From: Butyrivibrio sp. MB2005
GTDB taxonomy: Bacteria > Bacillota > Clostridia > Lachnospirales > Lachnospiraceae
Direction of reading: 5' to 3'
DNA: 64,000 nt
Assembly: GCF_000424285.1 (NCBI RefSeq)
Contig: NZ_KE384158.1
Location: 136,979-200,978, forward strand
Positions 24,672 through 33,386 of this stretch are shown piece after piece. The first letter of the stretch is position 1. Each line of letters starts with the position of its first letter. Position numbers and translations under genes: made by a program. The notes beneath the pieces were generated by a model. That model did no database searches. It was not told the origin of the DNA and was given only the letters and a program-made list of their open reading frames with translations.

Positions 24672-25965
24672 ACTTTGTTACTTTCTGATTCTTTCCGTTA
24701 AATCCTTTTGCACTGAAGATCTTTGTATAGCTTTTAACAACATTCTTTTTAACCTTTGCCTTTGCTTTTGAATGAAGTCCCTTGAAGGCATTCTTTCCCA
24801 CATTCTTCTTTTTCAGAAGCGTGGTCTTTACTGTAAGCTTTTTAAGCTTCTTACATCCGTTATAGGCATTAGTTCCAATCTTTTTGACATTCTTACCTAT
24901 GGTGGCCTTTGTCATCTGCTTGTGATTTTTGAAGGCTTTTTCAGCTATCTCGGTTACTTTATACTTATACGCACCAATAGGAATTTCATCAGGAACAATA
25001 CCGTTCTTAATATTCTTTGACTCAGGTCTTAAGTATTTAACCGTTCTGTTTGACTCTGCTACAGATGTGATCTCGTAATACGCACCTTCATATATAATAG
25101 TCTCACCAATCTGACGAAGTGCATATTTCCCTGTCTGAGTCTCTTTTTCTACTTGATCCATACCTTCAGCTGTGAAAACAAAATATACAGTATTATAGAA
25201 TACTACTGCTTCCTCTACCAGGAACTTCTTAGCCTTTTCGCTCATCACATACTTATAGGTACCATTAAAGGATCTTGTTTCCAGAGGAATGATACTTGAT
25301 GATAAATCATATATATCATATGTAACAGAAATCTCAGGGGGAGCAGTTTTATCAAAATCAAATTTGCCACTATACCTATAGAAATCTATCTGATTTTTAT
25401 CCGATTCTGTAACTACTTCGTCCAAATAATCCATCCCATCAAAAATCGTATCCAGCAATATGAGCATTTCATCTTTATAATAGTTTTGTCTGCCCTTACT
25501 GAGATCAACAATTTTTACTCCCCTGTCACATTGGAGAATATCAGATTCAGGTAATATAAATGTAACTTTCGAATAGTACTCACCCTGATTTTTTCTTGGA
25601 TTCTTAACTTGCAATGAATATCTGCCACTTATATTTTTCCCCTGAAGCACAGTAAAATAGCATAATTCACCTTCTTTTACCCTGATATCCGGATTGCCAT
25701 CAACATCCAAATCAATGTTATCTCCATTGTTGGTATATTTGTATTTTATCTGTCCCTCCAAACCCAGATACCATTTAGTAGCTGAGAAACCTATAGCTGA
25801 ATCACCAACAACCATCGCATAACCATCTGTCATATCAATGACAAGTTCACCTAAATCGTTATCAGCAGCTCTTGCTGACATTGACATTCCGGGCACTGAC
25901 ATGACTAAAAACATGACTGCCAAAAATGCAAAAAAAATCCGCACAAATACCCGTTCCTTTTTCAT
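24670..25965 (-). CDS. Secreted leucine-rich repeat (BspA-like) surface protein
   Basis: 431 residues. The signal peptide ends near residue 33 (SMSARAADN). The central 260 residues are beta-rich with no named motif. The last 110 residues are BspA-type LRR_5 repeats (VTEIAEKAFKNHKQMTKATI, GKNVKKIGTNAYNGCKKLKKLTV, VGKNAFKGLHSKAKAKV), which in gut and rumen Firmicutes mediate binding to surfaces or proteins. The end is strongly basic. There is no LPXTG, so it may bind the cell wall by charge. The gene lies 36 bases after the DUF1593 gene, behind its own GGGAGG site. Co-transcription is possible, but a functional link to the sugar enzymes is not evident. Confidence 0.85.
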   Translation of the reverse strand: MKKERVFVRIFFAFLAVMFLVMSVPGMSMSARAADNDLGELVIDMTDGYAMVVGDSAIGFSATKWYLGLEGQIKYKYTNNGDNIDLDVDGNPDIRVKEGELCYFTVLQGKNISGRYSLQVKNPRKNQGEYYSKVTFILPESDILQCDRGVKIVDLSKGRQNYYKDEMLILLDTIFDGMDYLDEVVTESDKNQIDFYRYSGKFDFDKTAPPEISVTYDIYDLSSSIIPLETRSFNGTYKYVMSEKAKKFLVEEAVVFYNTVYFVFTAEGMDQVEKETQTGKYALRQIGETIIYEGAYYEITSVAESNRTVKYLRPESKNIKNGIVPDEIPIGAYKYKVTEIAEKAFKNHKQMTKATIGKNVKKIGTNAYNGCKKLKKLTVKTTLLKKKNVGKNAFKGLHSKAKAKVKKNVVKSYTKIFSAKGFNGKNQKVTK

Positions 25966-26001
25966 ACTATTATAAAACCTCCCTATAAACAGTAATCCCC
26001 C

Positions 26002-27489
26002 TCAGTCTATTTTAATGATAACCTGTTTATAGTCAAATAGTCTGTAATGTCCTTTTGATTCTGCTTTAACCATGATATGAATCAGATCTCCGCTCTTTGC
26101 TGATTCAGGAATGGTTATTTTAGCTGTATTATCTGTAGTTTCAAGGGTAACCTCTGCTGCGCAGTCTGCACTGGCATCCTTATAAACTCTGAAGCTGATA
26201 TCTGTATCCAGATTATCCGGATTCTCGGCACTTGCAGTGAGGGTAACCACATCACCTTTTGATGCGGATATATCAACGCCCTGCTCAATTGAAAGTTTTG
26301 GAGAATGTTCGCCCTTTTCATAGCTTCCATCTGCAGCCCAGGCAACTCTTGCAGCAAAATCTCTCTGAATGTCTGCAACATAAAGCCACATGGATTCCTG
26401 TTCAGACTCATTTCCATCCTTATCTGTATAGATATCCTTGGAAACATCCCATAGATTGCAGTCTTCACCTTTGGAATTCTTGTAATCAACCTTGTGATAT
26501 CTTCCTGCAACTCCGCCGTAGGTCACATCCTCAAGAGTTCTTGTTCCAAAGGGAAGCAGTATGAAAAATGTAGGAGAATCACCCTCAGATAAAAAGTCAT
26601 ATTTCTGAGGAACTACTTTCATGAATCTTGCTCCAAACCATTCATTTACGATATTAGGATTTGCTCCAAACTGACCTTCCGGACCTTCGCCTTCATATTC
26701 ATGACCATCAAGCCATGTGCAGTAACCCTTTATCAGTGCGCTGTCTTTTGACAGAATTTCTTTTTCCATAAAGTCTGCCTTGAGAGTATCCTTGCTCTCA
26801 CCCTCAGGCATTACAAACCAGGGATAAGCATAGCTCTGCATCTGAAGAGTCTTTATGAACTGAATGCCCGGCCAGTTCTCAGCAACATATTCCTTGTATG
26901 CAGGATCCTGTTCGCCGCAGGCTGTAATTACAACCTTCTTGGTAATCTTTGAATGAAGCTCTGACCACTCAGGCATATTCTCATACTCTTCCTGAATGTC
27001 CTTAAGTGCTCTTGCTACTGTATTCGTTCCACCCCAAACCTGAATGTAAAGAGTTCTCTCATCATCATCCAGGATACGCTCTTTGATAAGATCAGAACCT
27101 TCTGTAGCTTTTTCCATCTCACCTTCATAGCCGATGTTTCCGATCTTGGTAATAGACCTTAGATAATCCGGTGTAGGGTATCCTTCCGCATGCTTGCAAA
27201 GATTGGGATAATCCTTCTCGTAATCATCGATCTCTTCCATCATCCAGTCTGTTCCGGGCCATCTGTATGGCTGATCAAAAGGTCCTGAAACTTTAGCAAA
27301 TTCACCGCTAAAATCATCATCAGATTTTTTGTCAGGCTTAACAGCACCGGGGATTCCAACCCAGTGGAATTTTGAAGATGTCTGAACTATACCCTGAAGC
27401 TCAACTTCATTTGCATAGTAAAGAAAATGTCTTAAGGAATTCTGATCATCTACTTCAGCGTCCTGAGTAATAATAGTACGAATTTTCAT
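26002..27489 (-). CDS. DUF1593 / nucleoside-hydrolase-like protein
   Basis: 495 residues, no signal peptide. The N-terminus RTIITQDAEVDDQNSLRHFLYY has the DxxxDD motif that binds Ca2+ in nucleoside hydrolases, followed by LYIQVWGGTNTVARALKDI. This matches the DUF1593 (Sde182-like) family, whose members accompany cellulose- and pectin-active enzymes. Residues from about 405 on form an Ig-like beta domain (GDVVTLTASAENPDNLDTDISF). It probably cleaves an N- or O-glycosidic bond, but no substrate is known to me for the group. It follows the GH3 gene by 65 bases behind AGGAGGAG and belongs to the same operon. Confidence 0.82.
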   Translation of the reverse strand: MKIRTIITQDAEVDDQNSLRHFLYYANEVELQGIVQTSSKFHWVGIPGAVKPDKKSDDDFSGEFAKVSGPFDQPYRWPGTDWMMEEIDDYEKDYPNLCKHAEGYPTPDYLRSITKIGNIGYEGEMEKATEGSDLIKERILDDDERTLYIQVWGGTNTVARALKDIQEEYENMPEWSELHSKITKKVVITACGEQDPAYKEYVAENWPGIQFIKTLQMQSYAYPWFVMPEGESKDTLKADFMEKEILSKDSALIKGYCTWLDGHEYEGEGPEGQFGANPNIVNEWFGARFMKVVPQKYDFLSEGDSPTFFILLPFGTRTLEDVTYGGVAGRYHKVDYKNSKGEDCNLWDVSKDIYTDKDGNESEQESMWLYVADIQRDFAARVAWAADGSYEKGEHSPKLSIEQGVDISASKGDVVTLTASAENPDNLDTDISFRVYKDASADCAAEVTLETTDNTAKITIPESAKSGDLIHIMVKAESKGHYRLFDYKQVIIKID

Positions 27490-27554
27490 CTGTAACTCCT
27501 CCTGTAAAAAATTTTTGCCTTATACCTTCAATAAAATAAATCCCTATACCTACT

Positions 27555-30149
27555 CTATTTTGAGTAGTCCTTCATCATTTTAACATAGTTAAGAAGATGG
27601 ATGACAGCAATTCTAAGTTCATCCAGGGTTACTCTACCTTCATCGTAGCCCTTAAGAACCTGTTCAATTACAGGCGGTCCACCGGGCATAACAACGTCAT
27701 TTCCTGCAGCCACGGCATCTGCACCGTCTACTACAAAATCCATATCGCCCCAGTCAGTTACAACCACGCCTTCAAAGCCCCACTCGCCACGCAAAATTTC
27801 CTTACACAGAGCATGACTTCCACCTGCAAATGTTCCGTTTATTTTGTTGAAAGAACTCATTATAGTTACAGGATCAGAGTTCTTTATTACCATTTCAAAA
27901 GGCTTTAAATAAATCTCTCTTGCGGCCCTGGCTGAAACGATGCTGTCAACTGCATCGATATTTTTCTTAAGACTGCCTCTTCTGTAAGTCTCCTGCTCGT
28001 TCAATGCAAAATGCTTGGGACAGGTTGTCACCTGATTATTTTCTATGGCGCCTTTGCAGATCTGAACACCCATTGTTCCACAGACAAAAGGATCCTCTGA
28101 AAAATACTCAAATGCTCTTCCTTCAATTGGATTGCGGATTATGTTAAGTCCGGGAGCAAGCCATGCACTAACCTTAAGTTCCTCTGCTTCTCTACCGCAT
28201 GCACTTCCAAATTCATAAGCAAGTCCTTTATTAAAAGTGCAGGCGATCATCATCCCTGTAGGCCACGCAGTTTTACCAACGCTGGCGGGACCGTCCTTAT
28301 AATAGCAGGAAAAGATTCCGTACTTATCAATGGCAGGATTTATGTATCCGGGCATTGCTTCGGGATGAGAATTTCTGCCTATATCGGTTCCGTCATCATA
28401 TTGAATGGTAACAGGAGCCTTCTGACCAATTCCTCCAAAGGGAAGTCCGGGACCAAAGCCGTTACATAAAACTGCCAGCTCCTTAACACTCATCTGACTA
28501 ACAAGGGCTTCCATAGATGCTCTACCTGCAATTACATCTGCAAGTGTTATGAAGCTCTTTGGATCAGTGCTATCCTCATTAGCGTGTATTACATTACCGT
28601 TTTCTGCTGTTTTTCCTGAAGCGTCCTGAGAATCATTCTCAAAACTGTATTCCTTTTTCTCACACTTTTCAATAATCACATCATCCTTGGAGATGGTGAT
28701 TTCTTTAAGATTTCCTGTATCTTCTACAGTCATTTCCTTTTCAGGACAGATAAGCTTAATCTTATCTTTGTTGCAGGCCTTCATGCCTATGTCAGCAGAA
28801 AGTTCTTTTGTTACAATCTCTTCTGCGACAACAATTTTCGCAATAGCTTTAGCACTATCAGAGCTGTTTCCAAGGAAAAGAATATACTCTCCCTTTTCTA
28901 TTACATAGTTGCCGCCCTTTTCATCTTCTACAAAAACGGCCAGTTCGCCTAAGTCAAAAGAAAGTGCAATGTTTTCTGATGCGCCGGGTGCCAGTTCAAA
29001 AGTCTTCTCAAAATCTACAAGCTCCTTATATGGATTTTTCTCTTTTCCAAAGGGCTTATGAACGTAGAGCTGAATCGTTTCTTTTCCTGCAAAACGATCT
29101 GACTTATTTGTAACATTGCAAGAAACCAGCGCTCTTCCGCCTACATTAACAAAGTTCACAACTTCAGTGTCAAACTCAGCGTATGTAAGTCCAAATCCGA
29201 AGGGATACGCAACCTTCTTCTCAAAGCTGTCAAAATATCTGTATCCCACATACATATCTTCTGCATAGACGGTGACAGGGCTTACATCCTTCCCAGTGCT
29301 TCCGTTATCAGCTGCTGAAAGTCCGTAGTCTTCATAGGTCTTGATGTTTCTATCTTCATCCTTGTTAAATGAAAAATGCTCAGCTGTAGGATAATCCTCA
29401 TAGAATAAAGCTGCTGTCTGAGAGAGTTTTCCGCTAAAATATACCTTCCCGGAAATAAGATCAGCAAGGGCTCCTGCCGCCTGTTCACCGGATGTTCCCA
29501 TGAAAATTGCAGCCTTGATTTTGTCGTTACTCTTAATCCAGCTGGTATCTATCATTCCGTTTACATTAAGAACAACGATCACTTTTTCAAAACTATTGCA
29601 GGTAGCATCAACAAGTGATTTTTCCACATCAGTTAAAAGATAATCATCCTCTATTCTTCTGTCGCACTCTTCACCACCGGTCTGTCTGCCTATTACAATG
29701 ATGGCTGTATCTGTATCTTTTGCCGCATTTTCAAAAAGCTCATTTTCCGGCACAGGTTCAGGTGTAACAGCCTGATATTTTCCAAAAAGCTCATAAATAA
29801 TTCCGCTGGCAACAAGTCCCTCTAAATCCATTGCTGCAAAATCGGCGCCTTTATTCTTAAGTTCTTCCACTTCCTTTTCATGGACATTTTGATAATACTT
29901 ATCAAAACCTTTGTCCAGCTTCAGTCCTGCATTTACAAGCTCATCCCTAATCTGAAGCGTATTATCACTGTGAGAAGCCCCTGATCCGCCACCACCGATA
30001 ATGGTTGCGTTCTGAGTTCTGCCAATTAAGGCAATCTTCTTACCTGCTTCAAGGGGCAGTAATGATTCTTCATTCTTAAGAAGAACCATGGCTTCTGTTG
30101 CTATTTCTCTCGCTAATCGTAACCTTACATTTTCATCCCTATATTTCAT
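27555..30149 (-). CDS. GH3 beta-glucosidase/beta-xylosidase with swapped domain order
   Basis: 864 residues. The order is reversed from most GH3 enzymes. The C-terminal-type domain comes first (EAMVLLKNEESLLPL, IALIGRTQNATIIGGGGSG), then the Fn3-like domain (YPFGFGLTYAEFD ... ETIQLYVHKP). The TIM-barrel half comes last, with KHFALNEQETYRRG and the nucleophile Asp in GVVVTDWGDMDFV. This permuted form is known from beta-glucosidases of Butyrivibrio fibrisolvens and Ruminococcus albus. No signal peptide, so it acts on imported oligosaccharides. It lies between beta-glucuronidase and DUF1593 genes in one operon; the start follows GAGGG. Confidence 0.9.
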   Translation of the reverse strand: MKYRDENVRLRLAREIATEAMVLLKNEESLLPLEAGKKIALIGRTQNATIIGGGGSGASHSDNTLQIRDELVNAGLKLDKGFDKYYQNVHEKEVEELKNKGADFAAMDLEGLVASGIIYELFGKYQAVTPEPVPENELFENAAKDTDTAIIVIGRQTGGEECDRRIEDDYLLTDVEKSLVDATCNSFEKVIVVLNVNGMIDTSWIKSNDKIKAAIFMGTSGEQAAGALADLISGKVYFSGKLSQTAALFYEDYPTAEHFSFNKDEDRNIKTYEDYGLSAADNGSTGKDVSPVTVYAEDMYVGYRYFDSFEKKVAYPFGFGLTYAEFDTEVVNFVNVGGRALVSCNVTNKSDRFAGKETIQLYVHKPFGKEKNPYKELVDFEKTFELAPGASENIALSFDLGELAVFVEDEKGGNYVIEKGEYILFLGNSSDSAKAIAKIVVAEEIVTKELSADIGMKACNKDKIKLICPEKEMTVEDTGNLKEITISKDDVIIEKCEKKEYSFENDSQDASGKTAENGNVIHANEDSTDPKSFITLADVIAGRASMEALVSQMSVKELAVLCNGFGPGLPFGGIGQKAPVTIQYDDGTDIGRNSHPEAMPGYINPAIDKYGIFSCYYKDGPASVGKTAWPTGMMIACTFNKGLAYEFGSACGREAEELKVSAWLAPGLNIIRNPIEGRAFEYFSEDPFVCGTMGVQICKGAIENNQVTTCPKHFALNEQETYRRGSLKKNIDAVDSIVSARAAREIYLKPFEMVIKNSDPVTIMSSFNKINGTFAGGSHALCKEILRGEWGFEGVVVTDWGDMDFVVDGADAVAAGNDVVMPGGPPVIEQVLKGYDEGRVTLDELRIAVIHLLNYVKMMKDYSK

Positions 30150-30213
30150 TTTGTTAAACCCTCTCTAGTATTTCAGTCGAATGAAATATTCATCTTAAAT
30201 AGAATTAAGTTTA

Positions 30214-32070
30214 TTAAAGATTATTTGTGTTTTCCCATCTGTCTTTCAGTTTAAATGCGATATCCTTGGGCTGCCTGTTACGTGAGAACACTCCCTTCTT
30301 GTTACCTGCAACACGGAAAGTTCCCTCAGAAGTCTGGAAATCTGCAAAGTTCCAGGTAAGCTCACCCTTAACAAAATCGTACTTATCGAAAATCTCAAAG
30401 TTCATGTCGTAGTACTCGTTCTGATACTCCTGAGTCCACATAACTGACGGAAGCTTGTGCTCCGTAGCAAGGGTATCTGCACCAAACTCTGTGAACACAA
30501 AGGGCTTATTCAGATTAAGTGCCTTCCACTTATCCATCTCCTCTATGAAAAGCTCTCTTGCATCCGAAAGCTCGGAGCCTCCGCTGATATACCAGCCATA
30601 ATATCTGTTAAGGCTAATAAAATCGCAGAAAGGATAACACTGACATTTATCCGGAGAAGATGTTTTCTCAAGAGCTCCTGTAAGAGGGCGCTTTTGAGGA
30701 TCAAGTTCTCTTGCATATTCAAAAATATCCTTAAAATAATCATGCGCAAAAGTGCTTATGGTCTCAGGCTCATTGAAAAGGCTAAATGAAATAACCGAAG
30801 GATGATTTTTATCTCTTGTTATCATTTCCCTTACTGCATTTAAATGATTTTCCTTAAGCTTCGGTACCGTGTCAGTTTCAAAGAAATATGTGTACTTACC
30901 ACCTTTTCCTGCATCCATGAAATTAAAGAAGGAACGCATCATGCCAACGGCGGGAACCTCATCGATAATAAGGAAGCCCTCCTCATCAGCAAATCTGTAC
31001 CACTCCTCCGCATATGGATAATGACTTGTTCTGAAGCAGTTGGCACCTATCCATTTCATGCACTCAAAGTCACGCTTTGCTATGCCGTAATTAAAACCTC
31101 TTCCGATAATATCGAAGTCCTCATGTTTACCAAAGCCCTTCAAGTAAATGGGCTTTCCGTTAAGAAGGATATCTGTGCCCTTTACCTCTATGGTTCTAAT
31201 ACCGATTTTATCTTCGTAGGAATCAATCTCCTGTCCATCCGACAATAAATCAAATTCTATTCCATACAGATAGGGATTCTTCGTATCCCAAAGGTTCGGC
31301 TCATCTACTTCAAAGCATGCTTCACCAGAATAAACATCTTTTTCTTCATCATGCTTCATTTCAAAAACAGCATCACAAATCTGACATCCCGATCTGTCTG
31401 TAAGATAAGCGCTTCCTTTAAGCGATTTTCCGCTAGCTGATACGGCTTCAAGTCTTACCTTAACAACTGCTTTATCACCTACTGTTTCAGTTATCACATC
31501 ATAATCAGTAATGCACTCTTCACCCACGCTCATAACCCATACTGAACGATGGATTCCGGCATAATTAAAGAAATCGAAATAGGGCTTTACCAGCTTTTTA
31601 CCATTCTTAAGAGTGCTTACATTTCCGCAAGGAAGCGTAGTCTCATCCAGCTCATTATTAGCCTTTACAACAAGTTTATTATTTTCCTCAAAATTAACCG
31701 CATCTGACACATCAAGAACAAACGGAAGGAAACCACCTTCATGACTTCCAACCTCTACGCCATTTACATAAACTGTTGCCCTGTGTGTAACACTTCCAAA
31801 TCTGATATAAGTCTTCTTACCTTCCTGCTTAGCCGGAGCATAAAAATCGCACTCATACCAGAAGGTTCCGCAATAATCCCTTGACTCCTTATCAGTAAAA
31901 AAGTCATTAAACGAAGCCGGTACAGGCATATTTATTGCACTCTTAGGAAGCCCCTTAGTCCAGCCATCACCTTCACCTTTTTCTTCTCTATCAAAGCTGA
32001 ACCTCCAAAGTCCGTCCAGCTTCCTCTCATCTCTAAACCTATTCCTAACCGGATAAAGTAAACTCTTCAT
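30214..32070 (-). CDS. uidA: GH2 beta-glucuronidase
   Basis: About 618 residues. Domains: sugar-binding jelly roll (residues 15-180; GTFWYECDFYAP, YVNGVEVGSHEGGFLPF), Ig-like domain (to about 280) and TIM barrel. The acid/base Glu is in FSLFNEPET and the nucleophile Glu in FVFTEFGADT. The AGNKKGVFSRNRQPK segment carries the Asn-x-Lys pair that marks true beta-glucuronidases by holding the uronate carboxylate. The active-site loop is short (SFFNFMDAG). No signal peptide. A GTG nine bases upstream of the chosen ATG is an alternative start; neither has a strong ribosome site. It should cleave terminal glucuronic acid from imported oligosaccharides. Confidence 0.92.
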   Translation of the reverse strand: MKSLLYPVRNRFRDERKLDGLWRFSFDREEKGEGDGWTKGLPKSAINMPVPASFNDFFTDKESRDYCGTFWYECDFYAPAKQEGKKTYIRFGSVTHRATVYVNGVEVGSHEGGFLPFVLDVSDAVNFEENNKLVVKANNELDETTLPCGNVSTLKNGKKLVKPYFDFFNYAGIHRSVWVMSVGEECITDYDVITETVGDKAVVKVRLEAVSASGKSLKGSAYLTDRSGCQICDAVFEMKHDEEKDVYSGEACFEVDEPNLWDTKNPYLYGIEFDLLSDGQEIDSYEDKIGIRTIEVKGTDILLNGKPIYLKGFGKHEDFDIIGRGFNYGIAKRDFECMKWIGANCFRTSHYPYAEEWYRFADEEGFLIIDEVPAVGMMRSFFNFMDAGKGGKYTYFFETDTVPKLKENHLNAVREMITRDKNHPSVISFSLFNEPETISTFAHDYFKDIFEYARELDPQKRPLTGALEKTSSPDKCQCYPFCDFISLNRYYGWYISGGSELSDARELFIEEMDKWKALNLNKPFVFTEFGADTLATEHKLPSVMWTQEYQNEYYDMNFEIFDKYDFVKGELTWNFADFQTSEGTFRVAGNKKGVFSRNRQPKDIAFKLKDRWENTNNL

Positions 32071-32104
32071 ACTCTTCACTCACTTTCTTAATTTTTCCAT
32101 TACT

Positions 32105-32238
32105 TTACGTGGAATCTACGACTTATTCTTATTACACACGTAGTTTTTACCTACTCTATATACGTACTTACGTGTATGTTATAGCTTTTCCAGATTTCAC
32201 ACGTAGTTTTCAGCTACTTCCGCACCTCTCATGCGCTA
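32105..32238. repeat. Second alternating box array with 31-32 bp step (5 boxes)
   Basis: TTACGTGG at 32105, ACACGTAG at 32136, TTACGTGT at 32168, ACACGTAG at 32199 and ATGCGCTA at 32231 alternate in direction with steps of 31, 32, 31 and 32 bp. The forward box occurs twice as the exact 13-mer CACACGTAGTTTT. The last box is degenerate. The array begins 35 bp upstream of the beta-glucuronidase start codon. Confidence 0.65.
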
Positions 32239-32310
32239 CAAGGCATCACCTCACATGCTATAAGCCATACCTCTCACATGGTATAAGGCATCGCCCTTAC
32301 ATGGTTTAAG
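32218..32310. repeat. Degenerate 22-23 bp tandem repeat, four units
   Basis: Four units end in CTACAAG (32242), CTATAAG (32264), GTATAAG (32287) and GTTTAAG (32310), each preceded by a CATG(C/G) and a C-rich stretch (CACCTCTCATG, CACCTCACATG, CCTCTCACATG, CGCCCTTACATG). The unit length is 22-23 bp. It overlaps the end of the second box array. Confidence 0.6.
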
Positions 32311-32326
32311 GACTGATTCAAAAATA

Positions 32327-32466
32327 GGCTCTGGATATATATATTAGGACGAAGCGGCCTTGAAAAACGTCGGCACTTAGATGGCGTTTTTTGCCATCTT
32401 AGTACCGCTACGTTTTTCACGGAGCCGAGAGGCGTCCGCAGAGCACTAATATATATATACAGAGCC
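32327..32466. repeat. Palindromic element, copy with internal homology to the 63-kb element
   Basis: The outer arms 32327-32347 and 32446-32466 match at 20 of 21 positions. Inside, GAAAAACGTCGG...CTTAGATGGC pairs with GCCATCTTAGTACCGCTACG plus TTTTTCAC around a GTTTTTT loop. The inner part is homologous, in opposite orientation, to 63011-63110. It begins 13 bases downstream of the permease stop and fills the gap before the beta-glucuronidase gene; it could act as a terminator or attenuator there. Confidence 0.7.
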
Positions 32467-32478
32467 GTATCTTTCGTA

Positions 32479-33369
32479 TTAACCCTTAACACCGCCGAGG
32501 GTAATGCCCTTAACGAAATTGTTTTGGATGAAGGGGTACACGATGATGATGGGCAAAACACCAACTACTGCCATTGACATACGAACAGCTACACTCGGTA
32601 TTGATGCAAGCGCTGTACTTGCATTACTAGATACTGAACTGTTCTGTGTCAGGAACTGAATGTTCTGAATCATTCTGTTAAGCAGATTCTGAATTGAATA
32701 CAGATCTGTTCTCTTTGTCAGATAAATGTAACCATTCATCCAGTCGTTCCAATAAGCGATTCCTATGAAAAGACCAATTGTTGCAACAATAGGCTTTGCA
32801 AGAGGAAGAGCTATACGGAAGAATGCCTGGAACTCTGTGGCGCCATCGATGTATGCTGCTTCAAGAATCTCTTCCGGCACACCTGTTACGAAGTAAGACT
32901 TCATCATCATTACGTTGAATGCATTCATAAGAAGTCCGGGTACAAGAAGTGCGAAGAATGTGTTCTTAAGTCCGAAAACATTCGTATAGTTAATGTATGT
33001 AGGAACAAGACCACCATTAAACAACATTGTGAAGAATACGATAAAAGTAAGTACTCCTCTTCCGGGAAGGAATGTCTTTGAAAGAGCATATCCCATAAGT
33101 GTTGTTATAGAAAGTCCAAGAGTTGTTCCAACAATTGTAAGCACTATTGAAATCAGATATGCATGAGGTACTGAATCACCGCTGGTGAAAATATACTTAT
33201 ATGCTTCCAAACTCCATTTTTCAGGGAAGAATGAATATCCGTTTCTGACAAGCACCGCATTATCTGTAAAAGAAGAAATAACCAGAAGGATAAGCGGTAT
33301 TACTGCACAAAGAGTAACGATTGTCATTATTATATGACCAAAGATCTGAAATCTTTTTTCCTGTCCCAT
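32479..33369 (-). CDS. lplC: Carbohydrate ABC transporter permease (LplC type)
   Basis: 296 residues, six membrane helices. The permease loop that touches the ATPase is EEILEAAYIDGATEFQAFFRIALPLAKPI, the EAAx3G motif of sugar importers. The C-terminus FVKGITLGGVKG is typical of the LplC group. It forms the membrane channel with the LplB-type subunit encoded 17 bases upstream and receives oligosaccharide from the solute-binding protein. No ATPase gene is present, so it probably uses a shared MsmK-like ATPase encoded elsewhere, which is normal for this class. The start follows AAAGGAGG. A palindromic element follows the stop. Confidence 0.93.
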   Translation of the reverse strand: MGQEKRFQIFGHIIMTIVTLCAVIPLILLVISSFTDNAVLVRNGYSFFPEKWSLEAYKYIFTSGDSVPHAYLISIVLTIVGTTLGLSITTLMGYALSKTFLPGRGVLTFIVFFTMLFNGGLVPTYINYTNVFGLKNTFFALLVPGLLMNAFNVMMMKSYFVTGVPEEILEAAYIDGATEFQAFFRIALPLAKPIVATIGLFIGIAYWNDWMNGYIYLTKRTDLYSIQNLLNRMIQNIQFLTQNSSVSSNASTALASIPSVAVRMSMAVVGVLPIIIVYPFIQNNFVKGITLGGVKG

Positions 33370-33386
33370 AACTATTTCCTCCTTTC

